Source of the DNA: Alteromonas sp. ALT199
GTDB lineage: Bacteria > Pseudomonadota > Gammaproteobacteria > Enterobacterales > Alteromonadaceae
Reading direction: 5' to 3'
DNA: 64,000 bases
NCBI RefSeq assembly: GCF_018619335.1
Contig: NZ_JAHHDX010000043.1
Span: forward strand, 1-64,000
Shown: piece by piece, positions 44,032 to 52,666 of the stretch
How the letters are laid out: every line of letters begins with the position of its first letter
Position numbering within the stretch: position 1 is the stretch's first letter
Position numbers and translations under genes: made by a program
The notes under the pieces: generated by a model
Told to the model about the DNA's origin: nothing
Databases searched by the model: none
Seen by the model: only the letters and a program-made list of their open reading frames with translations

Positions 44032-46455
44032 ATGAAACTGTCTCGATTGGCGTTAAGTTTGTCGCTTTTAGCGCCTGCGTCGCTATTAGCGTCCCCGTCA
44101 GTGCTAGCACAAACACTTTCTGGCACGGTAACCAATGCATCCGGAAAGCCCCTCGCCAATGCCACTGTTGAAATTGAGGCGCTAAAGCGTGTTACCAACA
44201 CCAATGAGCTGGGTGAATTTACTTTCTCTGACGTAGAGGAAGGTGACTACGCGCTGCATATATTTGCATCTGGTTTTGCTCATTTACATGAAGAGGCGAA
44301 CACTGCGGGTGGCACTAACTTTGTACTAGCGCGAAGTGCTATTGAAGTGATTGATGTGCATGCCACCCCTATGCACTTGTCTGTCATGGAGTCGGCTACG
44401 CCGGTGAGCGTGTTATCTGGTGAAACCTTACGACGTCAACAAGCTGCCACACTTGGCGATACGCTAGAGAAACTGCCTGGCGTACAATCTAACTTTCATG
44501 GCAACGTTGCAAGCACGCCAATAATTCGAGGCCTCAGCGGTCCACGCGTATTGATCACGCAAAACGGTTTGGATGTGAGCGACGTTTCCCGTGTTGGTCC
44601 AGACCATGCGGTAGCAAGTGAAGCCTCAACCGCTAAACAAATTGAAGTGCTGCGTGGGCCAGCCACCCTTTTCTTTGGAAGCGGTGCAATAGGCGGAGTG
44701 GTTAACGTGGTTGACCAACGGGTGCCAACCTCCACCGAAACCCGCGGAGAATTTTTACTAGAAGCCCAAACCGTCAATGACCAGAAATTGGGTACCTTCA
44801 ATGTTACAACAGGTTCAGAAAATATAGGATTCTATGCCGACGGTTTTTATCGCGACTCAAATGACTATGAAACCCCAATGGCGCCTGATATTGACGACCC
44901 GGATGGCGAACATGTAGTTGAGAACAGTAACGAAGAGTCCCACGGATTTACGTTAGGCACCAGCTACCTATTTGACCAAGGTTATGTTGGTGTAGCGGTA
45001 GAAAGGTTCGAGCGAGAGTACGGCGTGCCTGGTCATAGCCATGGTGATGACTCATCAGTGTTCGCTGATCTTGAGCAGACTAAGTATCAACTTCTCGGTG
45101 AGTACAACTTTTCTCATGATTTTTTGCAAAGTGTTCACTTTAGAGCAGGCTATACCGATTACGAACACGCTGAAATAGAAAGTGGTTTTGTCGGTACTAC
45201 GTTTAGCAATGAAACCGAAGAACTTCGCGTTGAGCTATTGCACAAACCCATTGCCGGCTGGCGTGGCGGTGTAAGTCTTCACTACAAAGGCGCGGACGTT
45301 TCGGCACAAGGTGAAGAAGCTTTTACACCGCCTTCAGAAATGGAGATGTTCGCTATAGCTTTGATGGAAGAACGCCATTTTGGTGACTTCTTGGTTCAGT
45401 TGGGGGCCAGAGCGGAACGAGTAACACTAGACGCTTCGAGTGTGCTGCTGCCTGAGTTAGATGCTCACGACCATGACGATGAACACGAAGAAGACGAGCA
45501 TGATGATGAACACGACCATGATCACGATCACGACGATCACGACGAACACGAAGGCAGTGAGTTTGTTCGACAGTTCGAGGTAGACCAAGAGTTTACGCCT
45601 ATATCACTATCAGCGGGTGTGGTTTACACCATTAACGAAAACTATAACGTGGGTGTTTCACTTTCTCGTTCAGAACGCGCACCGTCGGCTTCTGAACTCC
45701 TTTCTTTCGGCCCGCATATTGGCACTCGTACCTATGAAATTGGCGCCTTGTTTGACTTATCAGAGGAAGGGGAGTTTGTGCTCTCTCAAACGGCTATCGA
45801 TCTTGAGACGGCCAACAATATTGACCTAACGTTCAGAAAAACACAGGGCGATGTTGGCTTTGTATTTAATGCTTTTTATAACCAAGTAGATAACTATTAT
45901 TTCCAGGAAGAAACTGGCTTATTCGCTGAAAGTGGTCATGACCATGATCATGGAGAAGAAGAGCACAGTGATGAAGAGCACAGTGAAGACGAACATAGCG
46001 ATGAACTACCTGTTTATCTGTTTGGTTCAGCTGACGCTATTCTTCATGGTTTTGAGTTACAAGTTGCATGGCAAACCACTGACAACTTAAAGCTCGATTT
46101 CTTCGCCGACTATGTTAAAGCTCGCCTAAAAGATGGTGGCGCACTGCCGCGGACTTCGCCAATGCGAGTGGGGACACATGTTGCCTACACCCTCGACAAC
46201 ATTCGAGCCGACTTAGACATTACGCATTTTGCCAAACAAGACGACATCTCAACCTTCGAGACTGAAACAGACGGTTACACCCTTGTTGATGCATCGATTA
46301 CCTATGACATTCCAATGGGTGACGTCGACTTATCTGTTTACCTGAGCGGTGAAAACCTCACAGACGAAGAAGCGCGCGTTCACACTTCATTTTTGAAAGA
46401 TATTGCACTCCGTCCAGGCAGAACCTTTGCCTTTGGCGTACGCGGTTATTTTTAA
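44032..46455 (+). CDS. ZnuD-like TonB-dependent zinc receptor
   Basis: An 807-residue outer-membrane receptor: signal peptide (to VLAQ), a carboxypeptidase-regulatory-like domain (about 25-105), plug (about 110-240, with IIRGLSGPRVLITQNG and SRVGPDHAVASEAS, the ZnuD signature) and barrel. Two long extracellular loops are dense in His, Asp and Glu (near 45463-45555 and 45940-46005), as expected for zinc capture. It ends GVRGYF. ATG 44032 has AGAGG upstream; the open frame from 43951 overlaps the Zur box. It is followed by the AztD-like lipoprotein gene after 39 bases. Confidence 0.92.
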   Translation: MKLSRLALSLSLLAPASLLASPSVLAQTLSGTVTNASGKPLANATVEIEALKRVTNTNELGEFTFSDVEEGDYALHIFASGFAHLHEEANTAGGTNFVLARSAIEVIDVHATPMHLSVMESATPVSVLSGETLRRQQAATLGDTLEKLPGVQSNFHGNVASTPIIRGLSGPRVLITQNGLDVSDVSRVGPDHAVASEASTAKQIEVLRGPATLFFGSGAIGGVVNVVDQRVPTSTETRGEFLLEAQTVNDQKLGTFNVTTGSENIGFYADGFYRDSNDYETPMAPDIDDPDGEHVVENSNEESHGFTLGTSYLFDQGYVGVAVERFEREYGVPGHSHGDDSSVFADLEQTKYQLLGEYNFSHDFLQSVHFRAGYTDYEHAEIESGFVGTTFSNETEELRVELLHKPIAGWRGGVSLHYKGADVSAQGEEAFTPPSEMEMFAIALMEERHFGDFLVQLGARAERVTLDASSVLLPELDAHDHDDEHEEDEHDDEHDHDHDHDDHDEHEGSEFVRQFEVDQEFTPISLSAGVVYTINENYNVGVSLSRSERAPSASELLSFGPHIGTRTYEIGALFDLSEEGEFVLSQTAIDLETANNIDLTFRKTQGDVGFVFNAFYNQVDNYYFQEETGLFAESGHDHDHGEEEHSDEEHSEDEHSDELPVYLFGSADAILHGFELQVAWQTTDNLKLDFFADYVKARLKDGGALPRTSPMRVGTHVAYTLDNIRADLDITHFAKQDDISTFETETDGYTLVDASITYDIPMGDVDLSVYLSGENLTDEEARVHTSFLKDIALRPGRTFAFGVRGYF

Positions 46456-46494
46456 AATCAGCTTAAAAAAAGAATTATTGATAGGGATACACAC

Positions 46495-47895
46495 ATGAAA
46501 ACTAGACTTACGCTAAGCGCTATAGCCAGTGCGCTTTTGCTTGCAGGCTGCGGTGATGCAGAAACCAATATTGTAGAGCTGGATCCTATTGAGGTACCAG
46601 AGGATGATCATGATCACGATGACGACCATGATCACGACGACGATCACGACTCAGACTATGAAATAGAAAGCGAAGGCAGATTAGTAGTCGCCGATGCTGC
46701 TTCAAATACGCTTACCGTTTTTGATTTAGATGATGATTCAGTGCTTGATACCTTCTCTGCAACCCATGATGGAAGCAGTGTAAGCGCCTCAGCAGACTAT
46801 CGCTTTGCGGTAATTAACAGTCGAGCAAACGGGTTAACTGAATTTCTTGATGGTGGATTGTGGCGTGAAGACCACGTAGAGCACCTGCATGACTATGAAG
46901 AAGCCCCAAGTTTCTCTGATTTTTCACTAGAAGGCAGCCAGCCTACCCACGTAATAACACACGATGGTCAGCTTGCTGTCTTTTACGATGGTGATGCCGA
47001 TACTAGCATGCCAGCTGCGGTAAAAGTGGTAACTGATACGCAAATTGCCAGCGAAATTACTGATGTGCCTACTTTGGAATTTACCGTGAATATGCACGGC
47101 GTCGCCGAACCGCGTGGGGATATGCTAATTAGTACTGTGCGTCGAGATGATGCACAGTCTCGTTCAGCCAACACTATCTTGCCAGACAGCGTTGCGGTAT
47201 ACCACTGGCACGATGGTGAGTACGAAGAAGAGCAACGTTTTGATGGTGAATGTGCTGACTTACATGGTGCTGCTCAAAACGAAATCGCTGTGGCTTTTGG
47301 GTGCAGCGACGGAGTGCTGGTACTCAATGAAGATGATGAAGTATTTACCAGCGTGCTTATCGACAACATCGATGATCTTGGCGACCTGCGCATTGGCACA
47401 ATGTATGGTCATGAACACGCAGAAGCCTTTATTGGTATTGCTTCTCAGCACGGCGGTGGTAGTGCCATTTTGGCTAATGTGTCGCCTGTAACCAGCACAA
47501 TGAGCGTAATTGATTGGCAGCCAGAGACTGATGCTCATGCAGTATCATACGCTTTCTCAATGGGCGGCGAATTCTTTGCTATTTTAGATGACAAAGGTTT
47601 TGTAACGCTGCTAGAAGCGCATGAAGAAGACGGTGATACTCACTGGGAATTTGCGCATAAAATTGATGTAGCCAGTGCCAGCGCGGCTAACCTAACAGAC
47701 GACCAGTCGTTTAGCATGGCGGCATCACAGCATGAAGAAGCCTTGTTTGTTGTTGACCCTGTTACTCAAGCTATCCTTGCCGTTGATTTGGAAACCGAGA
47801 CCACTGAAACCTTGCTTGAACTAGACTTCGAGCCTGCAGGTGCAGTTTGGTTAGGTATTGCTGAAGAACACGAGCACGACGACCACGATCACTAA
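46495..47895 (+). CDS. AztD-like zinc-binding beta-propeller lipoprotein
   Basis: A 466-residue lipoprotein (lipobox LLAGC) with a His/Asp-rich N-terminal tail (DDHDHDDDHDHDDDHD) and a short His/Asp-rich C-terminus. Between them lies a repeating beta-propeller: LVVADAASNTLTVFDLDDDS, PTHVITHDGQLAVFYDGDAD, MHGVAEPRGDMLIST, ECADLHGAAQNEIAVAFGCS. This pattern resembles the periplasmic zinc chaperone AztD. No AztABC importer adjoins; instead it follows the ZnuD-like receptor. It probably receives zinc at the outer membrane. Resemblance was judged from motif memory. Confidence 0.75.
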   Translation: MKTRLTLSAIASALLLAGCGDAETNIVELDPIEVPEDDHDHDDDHDHDDDHDSDYEIESEGRLVVADAASNTLTVFDLDDDSVLDTFSATHDGSSVSASADYRFAVINSRANGLTEFLDGGLWREDHVEHLHDYEEAPSFSDFSLEGSQPTHVITHDGQLAVFYDGDADTSMPAAVKVVTDTQIASEITDVPTLEFTVNMHGVAEPRGDMLISTVRRDDAQSRSANTILPDSVAVYHWHDGEYEEEQRFDGECADLHGAAQNEIAVAFGCSDGVLVLNEDDEVFTSVLIDNIDDLGDLRIGTMYGHEHAEAFIGIASQHGGGSAILANVSPVTSTMSVIDWQPETDAHAVSYAFSMGGEFFAILDDKGFVTLLEAHEEDGDTHWEFAHKIDVASASAANLTDDQSFSMAASQHEEALFVVDPVTQAILAVDLETETTETLLELDFEPAGAVWLGIAEEHEHDDHDH

Positions 47896-47951
47896 TCTGA
47901 CGAAGTGTTTTACAAACGCTAATAGGTGTTTGAATCTAGCAATACACAAAT

Positions 47952-47981
47952 TAAGGGCATAGCGATATGCCCTTATTTTTT
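47952..47981 (+). terminator. Terminator of the znuD-aztD unit
   Basis: A perfect 10-bp stem TAAGGGCATA/TATGCCCTTA with GCGA loop and six T, 57 bases after the stop. Confidence 0.93.
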
Positions 47982-48119
47982 GAATTTTTCATATTCATTA
48001 TGCATTCGTTAATTTCGTTTATAACAGCCCTCGCGTTATTCTTCGCCTTATATAAAAAAACGTCTGTTTCTCAATTGCTTTCTACCGTTATTGATTCTGA
48101 ATTCCTATGTTGGTGTAGG

Positions 48120-48542
48120 TCACGCAAAATCCAACAGATCGGTACCGAAGAAGTTATCGATGATACAGCGCCATTCACCAGTCGCATCTTTTTGCAAAAC
48201 ATAAACAGCGCGCTTGCCTTCGCAGGGTAGGGCGTGGGGTGTGGCTTTGGGCACAAGGTAAAGCTTGGCTACCACTAGCGCTACGTCACCGGCTTGTATT
48301 ACCCGTTCATCCCCAGTTGTAACAAAATGGTCTGGCATAAATTTTTTTTGAAATTTAAGTAGTGCGTCAACGCAGACGCGCTGCGTGGCGTCTTCTTCAG
48401 TGGTTTGATTTTGCGTTGAACCGGACATGGGGGTAGCGACCACCTTTGCATCGCTAGCATAACATTGGGATAAGGCGTCTTGATCGCCGCGGTTTACTGC
48501 GTCGTGAAGCTGCTTCAATACGTGAGATATTGGGTTGTTCAT
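48120..48542 (-). CDS. SnoaL/NTF2-like protein
   Basis: A 140-residue protein with the cone-shaped NTF2/SnoaL-like pattern: ISHVLKQLHDAVNRGDQDALSQCYASDAKVVATP at the start and WRCIIDNFFG near the end, close to DUF4440. Such proteins can be isomerases or binding modules. The specific role is unknown and no neighbour suggests one. Confidence 0.8.
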   Translation of the reverse strand: MNNPISHVLKQLHDAVNRGDQDALSQCYASDAKVVATPMSGSTQNQTTEEDATQRVCVDALLKFQKKFMPDHFVTTGDERVIQAGDVALVVAKLYLVPKATPHALPCEGKRAVYVLQKDATGEWRCIIDNFFGTDLLDFA

Positions 48543-48584
48543 GGCTGTCGTTCCGTTGTTTTTACCGCAAGACGAGCCAATAAA

Positions 48585-48607
48585 AAACCCGCCTTTGCGG
48601 CGGGTTT
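48585..48607 (-). terminator. Hairpin upstream of the SnoaL-like gene
   Basis: A perfect 9-bp stem AAACCCGCC/GGCGGGTTT. On the minus strand it is followed by TTT and then ATTGG, a usable terminator for a transcript from the 48.6-49.0 kb region. Confidence 0.7.
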
Positions 48608-48626
48608 AGTGAATTCTATTAACGCA

Positions 48627-48716
48627 CTAGCTAACCCGCCTATTCCGTAGAATAGCGAGAATAATAATCAGCGCAGAAGCTGAGTAAACAGTATGTGTAT
48701 TCGTGTTTTTAGGCAT
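48627..48716 (-). CDS. Possible 29-residue membrane peptide
   Basis: ATG 48716 opens 29 codons ending in TAG at 48627: an N-terminal polar part (PKNTNTHTVYS), one hydrophobic helix (ASALIIILAIL) and a basic end (RNRRV). It lies directly before a terminator. There is no clear ribosome-binding site, so it is only a candidate small membrane protein. Confidence 0.25.
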   Translation of the reverse strand: MPKNTNTHTVYSASALIIILAILRNRRVS

Positions 48717-49156
48717 AGTATTTAAAAACAGTGTGCTGCTAGTGAGTATTTAGTGGCCTGAGTATCCTGCGCACTAAAGAGAAAGTCAATGTGTTTTTCA
48801 GGTACAGAACTTAGACCTAAGTTAGTCAGTTAGTAAGCGGAAAGAATTGGTCTTAGTCTAGCTTAGGCTTCAAATATGGTAATGCGATTAATCGAGCCCG
48901 GCTTTAAACAGTCATAGATGTCTTTATCGGTGAAGCCGCTGTTGTGGAGAATTTGCCTAGCTACAAGCTTGGCATCTTTTGTACTGTGCTTGTCGCATAT
49001 TATCTGAAGTGCTTTGTTTTAATAACTAATAGAAGGCATGATGTATAAACCTACGCGCCACGCGTTACCATTATATGATATTGAAACGATATTGTGTGGT
49101 GTTGTGATCACTAAAGCCTCGCAAACAGCGTGACGAATTAAGGTGGATTTTGACTC
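48717..49156. other. Non-coding stretch before the TauE/SafE gene
   Basis: Mostly without genes. It contains the decayed small ORF at 48863-49039 and, near 49080-49100, ATATTGAAACGATATT, a short palindromic motif that may belong to the exporter promoter. Confidence 0.4.
48863..49039 (-). pseudogene. 58-codon ORF with an in-frame stop at codon 7
   Basis: From ATG 49039 the frame reads MPSISY, then TAA, then 51 more coding-like codons (NKALQIICDKHSTKDAKLVA, then RQILHNSGFTDKDIYDC, LKPGSINRITIFEA) to a TAA at 48863. The downstream part has ordinary amino-acid composition but no alternative start. One substitution in the stop would give an intact protein of about 58 residues. Family unknown. Confidence 0.33.
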
Positions 49157-49927
49157 TTGGAGTTACTTTATAGCTGGTTAACGGCCAACGATACATTATC
49201 GATATCATCGTCGGTGGTACTTGTTGTTACATCGTTTTTTACGTCAATGATGACAGCAACACTAGGTATTGGAGGCGGGGTGTTATTGCTGGCGGTAATG
49301 GCCGGCACCATGCCTATTAGCGCACTGATCCCAGTTCACGGGCTAGTGCAGCTGGGTTCAAACGGAAACCGCGCACTGATGACGGCAAAGCATATCGACT
49401 GGAGTATGCTGAAGTATTTTTCTGTAGGTGCAATTATTGGCGCTTTTCTGGCGTCATTTATTGTGGTTCAGTTACCGCTAGTTATCATTCAATTTGCAGT
49501 TGCCGCATTTATTTTATTTTTAGTGTGGGGAAGTAAACCCAAAGCACAAGAAATGAAACCGGCGGGTAGAACGTTGGCGGGGTTGATGACTACATTGGTT
49601 TCAATGTTTGTTGGTGCCACGGGGCCTTTGGTGGCGGCGTTTGTACATCGAAATAATTACAACAAAATGCAGATTACCGGCACGTTTGCCAGCTGCATGA
49701 CACTCCAACATGGCCTTAAAGCCTTTGTTTTTACCTTTGTAGGTTTTTCTTTTGCGCAGTGGGCGGGGCTTATCATCACCATGATTGGCAGTGGTGCGCT
49801 CGGTACGTTTTTCGGCTTGAAGGTGTTAAAGCGAGTTCCTGCAAAAAAATTTATACTGGTGTTTAAAGTTGTGGTGACGCTGTTAGCCCTGCGCCTGCTA
49901 TGGCAAGCTATAACAAGCTTGTTATAG
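49157..49927 (+). CDS. TauE/SafE-family membrane exporter
   Basis: A 256-residue protein with about eight membrane helices. The first repeat has LGIGGGVLLLAVMAG, and VSMFVGATGPLVAAFVHRNN is typical of the TauE/SafE (DUF81) family that exports sulfite, sulfoacetate and other anions. The start is TTG 49157 with GGTGG upstream; an internal ATG would remove the first helix. It faces a copper-type TonB receptor tail to tail, which need not imply shared function. Confidence 0.88.
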   Translation: MELLYSWLTANDTLSISSSVVLVVTSFFTSMMTATLGIGGGVLLLAVMAGTMPISALIPVHGLVQLGSNGNRALMTAKHIDWSMLKYFSVGAIIGAFLASFIVVQLPLVIIQFAVAAFILFLVWGSKPKAQEMKPAGRTLAGLMTTLVSMFVGATGPLVAAFVHRNNYNKMQITGTFASCMTLQHGLKAFVFTFVGFSFAQWAGLIITMIGSGALGTFFGLKVLKRVPAKKFILVFKVVVTLLALRLLWQAITSLL

Positions 49928-49932
49928 AAAAA

Positions 49933-49962
49933 AGAGCTTAAGAAGTTAGCTTCTTAAGCTCT
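49933..49962. terminator. Bidirectional terminator
   Basis: A perfect 13-bp stem AGAGCTTAAGAAG/CTTCTTAAGCTCT with a 4-base loop, between two convergent genes. A-rich on the left and T-containing on the right, so it works in both directions. Confidence 0.9.
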
Positions 49963-50005
49963 ACATTTTCTTAGTCTGTTTTTGTTGCTTGCCTTTGGCT
50001 TTTAC

Positions 50006-52123
50006 TTAAAAGCGATAGCTCAGCGATAGATGCCATTCGCGCCCAGCACCAGGTACACGCTCACCTACTTCAACATCGGCATTCATTACGCGGTTAACGC
50101 CCGCTGTGTGTGGGGCGTATAGTTTATCGAACAGGTTATGAATAGTTGCCGTAACCTGAAGATTTGACTGCGCATTATCAAAAAGCGTTAAAAGGCCCGA
50201 GATATGAAATAAGCCATAACCTGCTGTGGATGCTTCATTTTGCAGTGCCGAGATATGGTTTTGTGCACCTGCTAATTCAGATGTAAGCTGCATCTGAAGC
50301 GGCGCATCAAACACTAGCGTATTCCATTGAACTGTTGTTGTTAACTGCTCTGGCGCAATGCGAAACAAAGCATCGTTAATGTCATCACGGTTACCATGCT
50401 GAATTGTTGCTACTGCTCGCACGCTCAGGTTTTCACTAAGCTGACCTTGCACCGTCATATCCGCACCTTTTATAACAGCGTCGGTATTGGTCCACTGGAA
50501 CGGCTCTGTACCAGCCATCATGGTAGATACCATGTTTGCTGCCATATTCGAACTGGGTGAACCTGTTATGTAATCCTCTATATCTTGATAGAAAAGGCGC
50601 GGCGATATAGTCCAGTTTTGATAGGTGTAATCAACACCCACATCTAATTTACGCGCAGTTTCATTGTCTAATTCAAGGTTACCTATGTAGTTAAATCCGT
50701 CAGCCATGCCACCAGAAATGCCAAGTGGCAGCCAGGTATAGCGCTCGAAATAGGTAGGGGCACGATTTTTCTGAGAAATACCAAGGACTATATCAAGAGC
50801 GTCGCTTGCATGGTATCGGGTGGTAGCGGCTATATCTAACATATTGTAGTTTTTGTCACGCTCAGCGGCGTTGAAATTACTGACTAACGTAGCAATTGCT
50901 GGGTTCATCATCACCATGTTAGAACCCGCTTCTCCGGCATCCATATTAACGCGGGTGTATCGCGTACCAAGCGTAGACGAATACGCTTCTTTATTTACTG
51001 CCCATTGGGCGTAAATACTCGCGGTATCTCTTTGTACATTAGTAAAGTTATCTACAAAGAACATACCGTTATTGGGGTTAGTAATAACAGAGTTGTTACG
51101 GCTGTGGTGCAGATAAGCACCCAATTCAAGCTCACCACTATTTAACGGCATAACGTACTTGGCATCTAGCCCTTGAGCGATAGCGTCAGCATTGTTTTCT
51201 CTTGCCATGCTCTCAGACATCACCATGCGCTGGGAAAAGTTATCCATGGCATGTTGGTTACTGTTACCAAACCAATTTATAGCAAAGTACTCTGCTTCGC
51301 CGACGTTATAGCGATAACCTAGTCGGTACCATGCTGCATCAATAAAGCCTATATCCATGGCAAGCGCTGGTGTTCCGCTTTCATTTGTATTGAGCTGTTG
51401 GTAGCTAGCGTCGAATTGGTGTTTTCCCCATTCATAGCCAAGTCTAAATTTGCCGCCATTTCTTTGGTAGTGGCTATTAGGTATAACGCTGTTATCGCCT
51501 GATTCTCGTTCGTCACGCTGCTGATGCATGAACGCGCCGCTAACGAAGGCTTGGTCGGTTTTGTAAAGTACATTGCCCTGGTATTGTTGCCCGCTACCCG
51601 GGGCAATTAAGCTGGCATTTACACTGCCAGTAGCACCGCTTCCTAAAGCGAAAAGCGACGCCGCATCGGCGTTAATGCGAAGCTTGCCGCCTAGTGTTTG
51701 TACCCCAGCGCTCACCGGTACAATACCGCGATACAAAGTGGCGGTAAGTCCTGGCTCTGGAAGTACGTGGGATAATGGCGAGTCCATGGAGTTAGGGCCT
51801 GCGCCTGCTATATCAACACCGTCGATGGACACCCCGACTCTATTGCCAAACAAACCTCGGTATTGAATAAGGCCTGTAACTGGGCCGTTTCGGGAAACAG
51901 ATACCCCAGGCAGTTGCGCTAACTGATCGCCAAAATCAGCATCTATATTGGTTGCGGCGGTTACCGCTTCTCGCTCGATTTCTTTTGTATTGTCGTTAAG
52001 CGAAGAGCCAATAACTGTAATGACTTCCGTTGAAGCACTGTCAATGAACTCGGATGCGTTTGCATAAAGGTGTGTAGATGTGCAGGCAGCTGAAACAGCG
52101 AATGCCAGTAAAGAATACTTCAT
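50006..52123 (-). CDS. Met-rich TonB-dependent receptor, probably for copper
   Basis: A 705-residue outer-membrane receptor: signal peptide (YSLLAFAVSAACTSTHLYA), TonB-box-like EVITVIGSSL, plug with GDQLAQLPGVSVSRNGPVTG and GLFGNRVGVSIDGVDIAG, and a barrel ending LSLSYRF. Met clusters occur in predicted loops (MVMSESMAREN, NMVMMNPA, SSNMAANMVSTMMAG), as in copper-binding OprC/NosA-type receptors. It follows a DUF2946 gene, a family often linked to copper. ATG 52123 with ATGGAATTGTT is preferred over the open start at 52156. Confidence 0.82.
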   Translation of the reverse strand: MKYSLLAFAVSAACTSTHLYANASEFIDSASTEVITVIGSSLNDNTKEIEREAVTAATNIDADFGDQLAQLPGVSVSRNGPVTGLIQYRGLFGNRVGVSIDGVDIAGAGPNSMDSPLSHVLPEPGLTATLYRGIVPVSAGVQTLGGKLRINADAASLFALGSGATGSVNASLIAPGSGQQYQGNVLYKTDQAFVSGAFMHQQRDERESGDNSVIPNSHYQRNGGKFRLGYEWGKHQFDASYQQLNTNESGTPALAMDIGFIDAAWYRLGYRYNVGEAEYFAINWFGNSNQHAMDNFSQRMVMSESMARENNADAIAQGLDAKYVMPLNSGELELGAYLHHSRNNSVITNPNNGMFFVDNFTNVQRDTASIYAQWAVNKEAYSSTLGTRYTRVNMDAGEAGSNMVMMNPAIATLVSNFNAAERDKNYNMLDIAATTRYHASDALDIVLGISQKNRAPTYFERYTWLPLGISGGMADGFNYIGNLELDNETARKLDVGVDYTYQNWTISPRLFYQDIEDYITGSPSSNMAANMVSTMMAGTEPFQWTNTDAVIKGADMTVQGQLSENLSVRAVATIQHGNRDDINDALFRIAPEQLTTTVQWNTLVFDAPLQMQLTSELAGAQNHISALQNEASTAGYGLFHISGLLTLFDNAQSNLQVTATIHNLFDKLYAPHTAGVNRVMNADVEVGERVPGAGREWHLSLSYRF

Positions 52124-52152
52124 AACAATTCCATTAAATAAACGAACTATGT

Positions 52153-52169
52153 GCATGGTGAAACCATGC
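52153..52169. promoter_or_regulatory. Hairpin between the DUF2946 and receptor genes
   Basis: A perfect 7-bp inverted repeat GCATGGT/ACCATGC with a 3-base loop in the 70-base gap of the operon. It may tune expression between the two genes. Confidence 0.4.
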
Positions 52170-52193
52170 GCGTTAAGTGTGTTTTAGGTTTTG

Positions 52194-52604
52194 TTACGCG
52201 AAAGGTGGAGCGCGGCCTAGTGGGGCGGCAAACGCAAATAATGTGTAGGGCGCTGCTGCAAGGCGAGATACTAAGGCGCGATAGCGCACAAGGGATAGTA
52301 CCGCCATCGAATCTGCCGGTGCATTGTCAATATGAGGAAGGTCTGCCAGCGTACCGTTGGTACAGTCTACATGCTCGACAGGTGCTTTTAGCAGCTCTGG
52401 GCTAATATATACAAACTCACCTTCAAGCTCTGTGGCACTAAGCGATATGTAGCGCATGGTTTTGCCTGTACAGATAAGCTCGATGTCGTCACCCACCAAC
52501 CCACGCGCATGCTGCATAGTATGCGAAGCAAGGCCAAGCGCTAATGCATTTTGCAAAAGCATACAAAGGCAAAGTGTTAAGGCTATCAGGCGTTTAATCG
52601 ACAT
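52194..52604 (-). CDS. DUF2946-like exported protein
   Basis: A 136-residue protein with a signal peptide (LIALTLCLCMLLQNALALG), a Cys pair (ELICTGKTM and HVDCTNGT) and a hydrophobic Ala/Pro-rich end. The pattern fits DUF2946, a small family encoded with copper-uptake receptors and copper chaperones. Its role is unknown. It lies 70 bases upstream of the Met-rich TonB receptor on the same strand, so the two are probably one operon. Confidence 0.72.
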   Translation of the reverse strand: MSIKRLIALTLCLCMLLQNALALGLASHTMQHARGLVGDDIELICTGKTMRYISLSATELEGEFVYISPELLKAPVEHVDCTNGTLADLPHIDNAPADSMAVLSLVRYRALVSRLAAAPYTLFAFAAPLGRAPPFA

Positions 52605-52666
52605 TTTTTATCTTTTTAGATTGCGCACGTTCATCATAGCTTGTGAAGACAGTTTATTTCCACTGA

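Noticed and set aside
47967-48230. 87-codon plus-strand ORF after the AztD-like gene
   Set aside because: It begins within the terminator of the preceding unit and runs antisense into the SnoaL-like gene.
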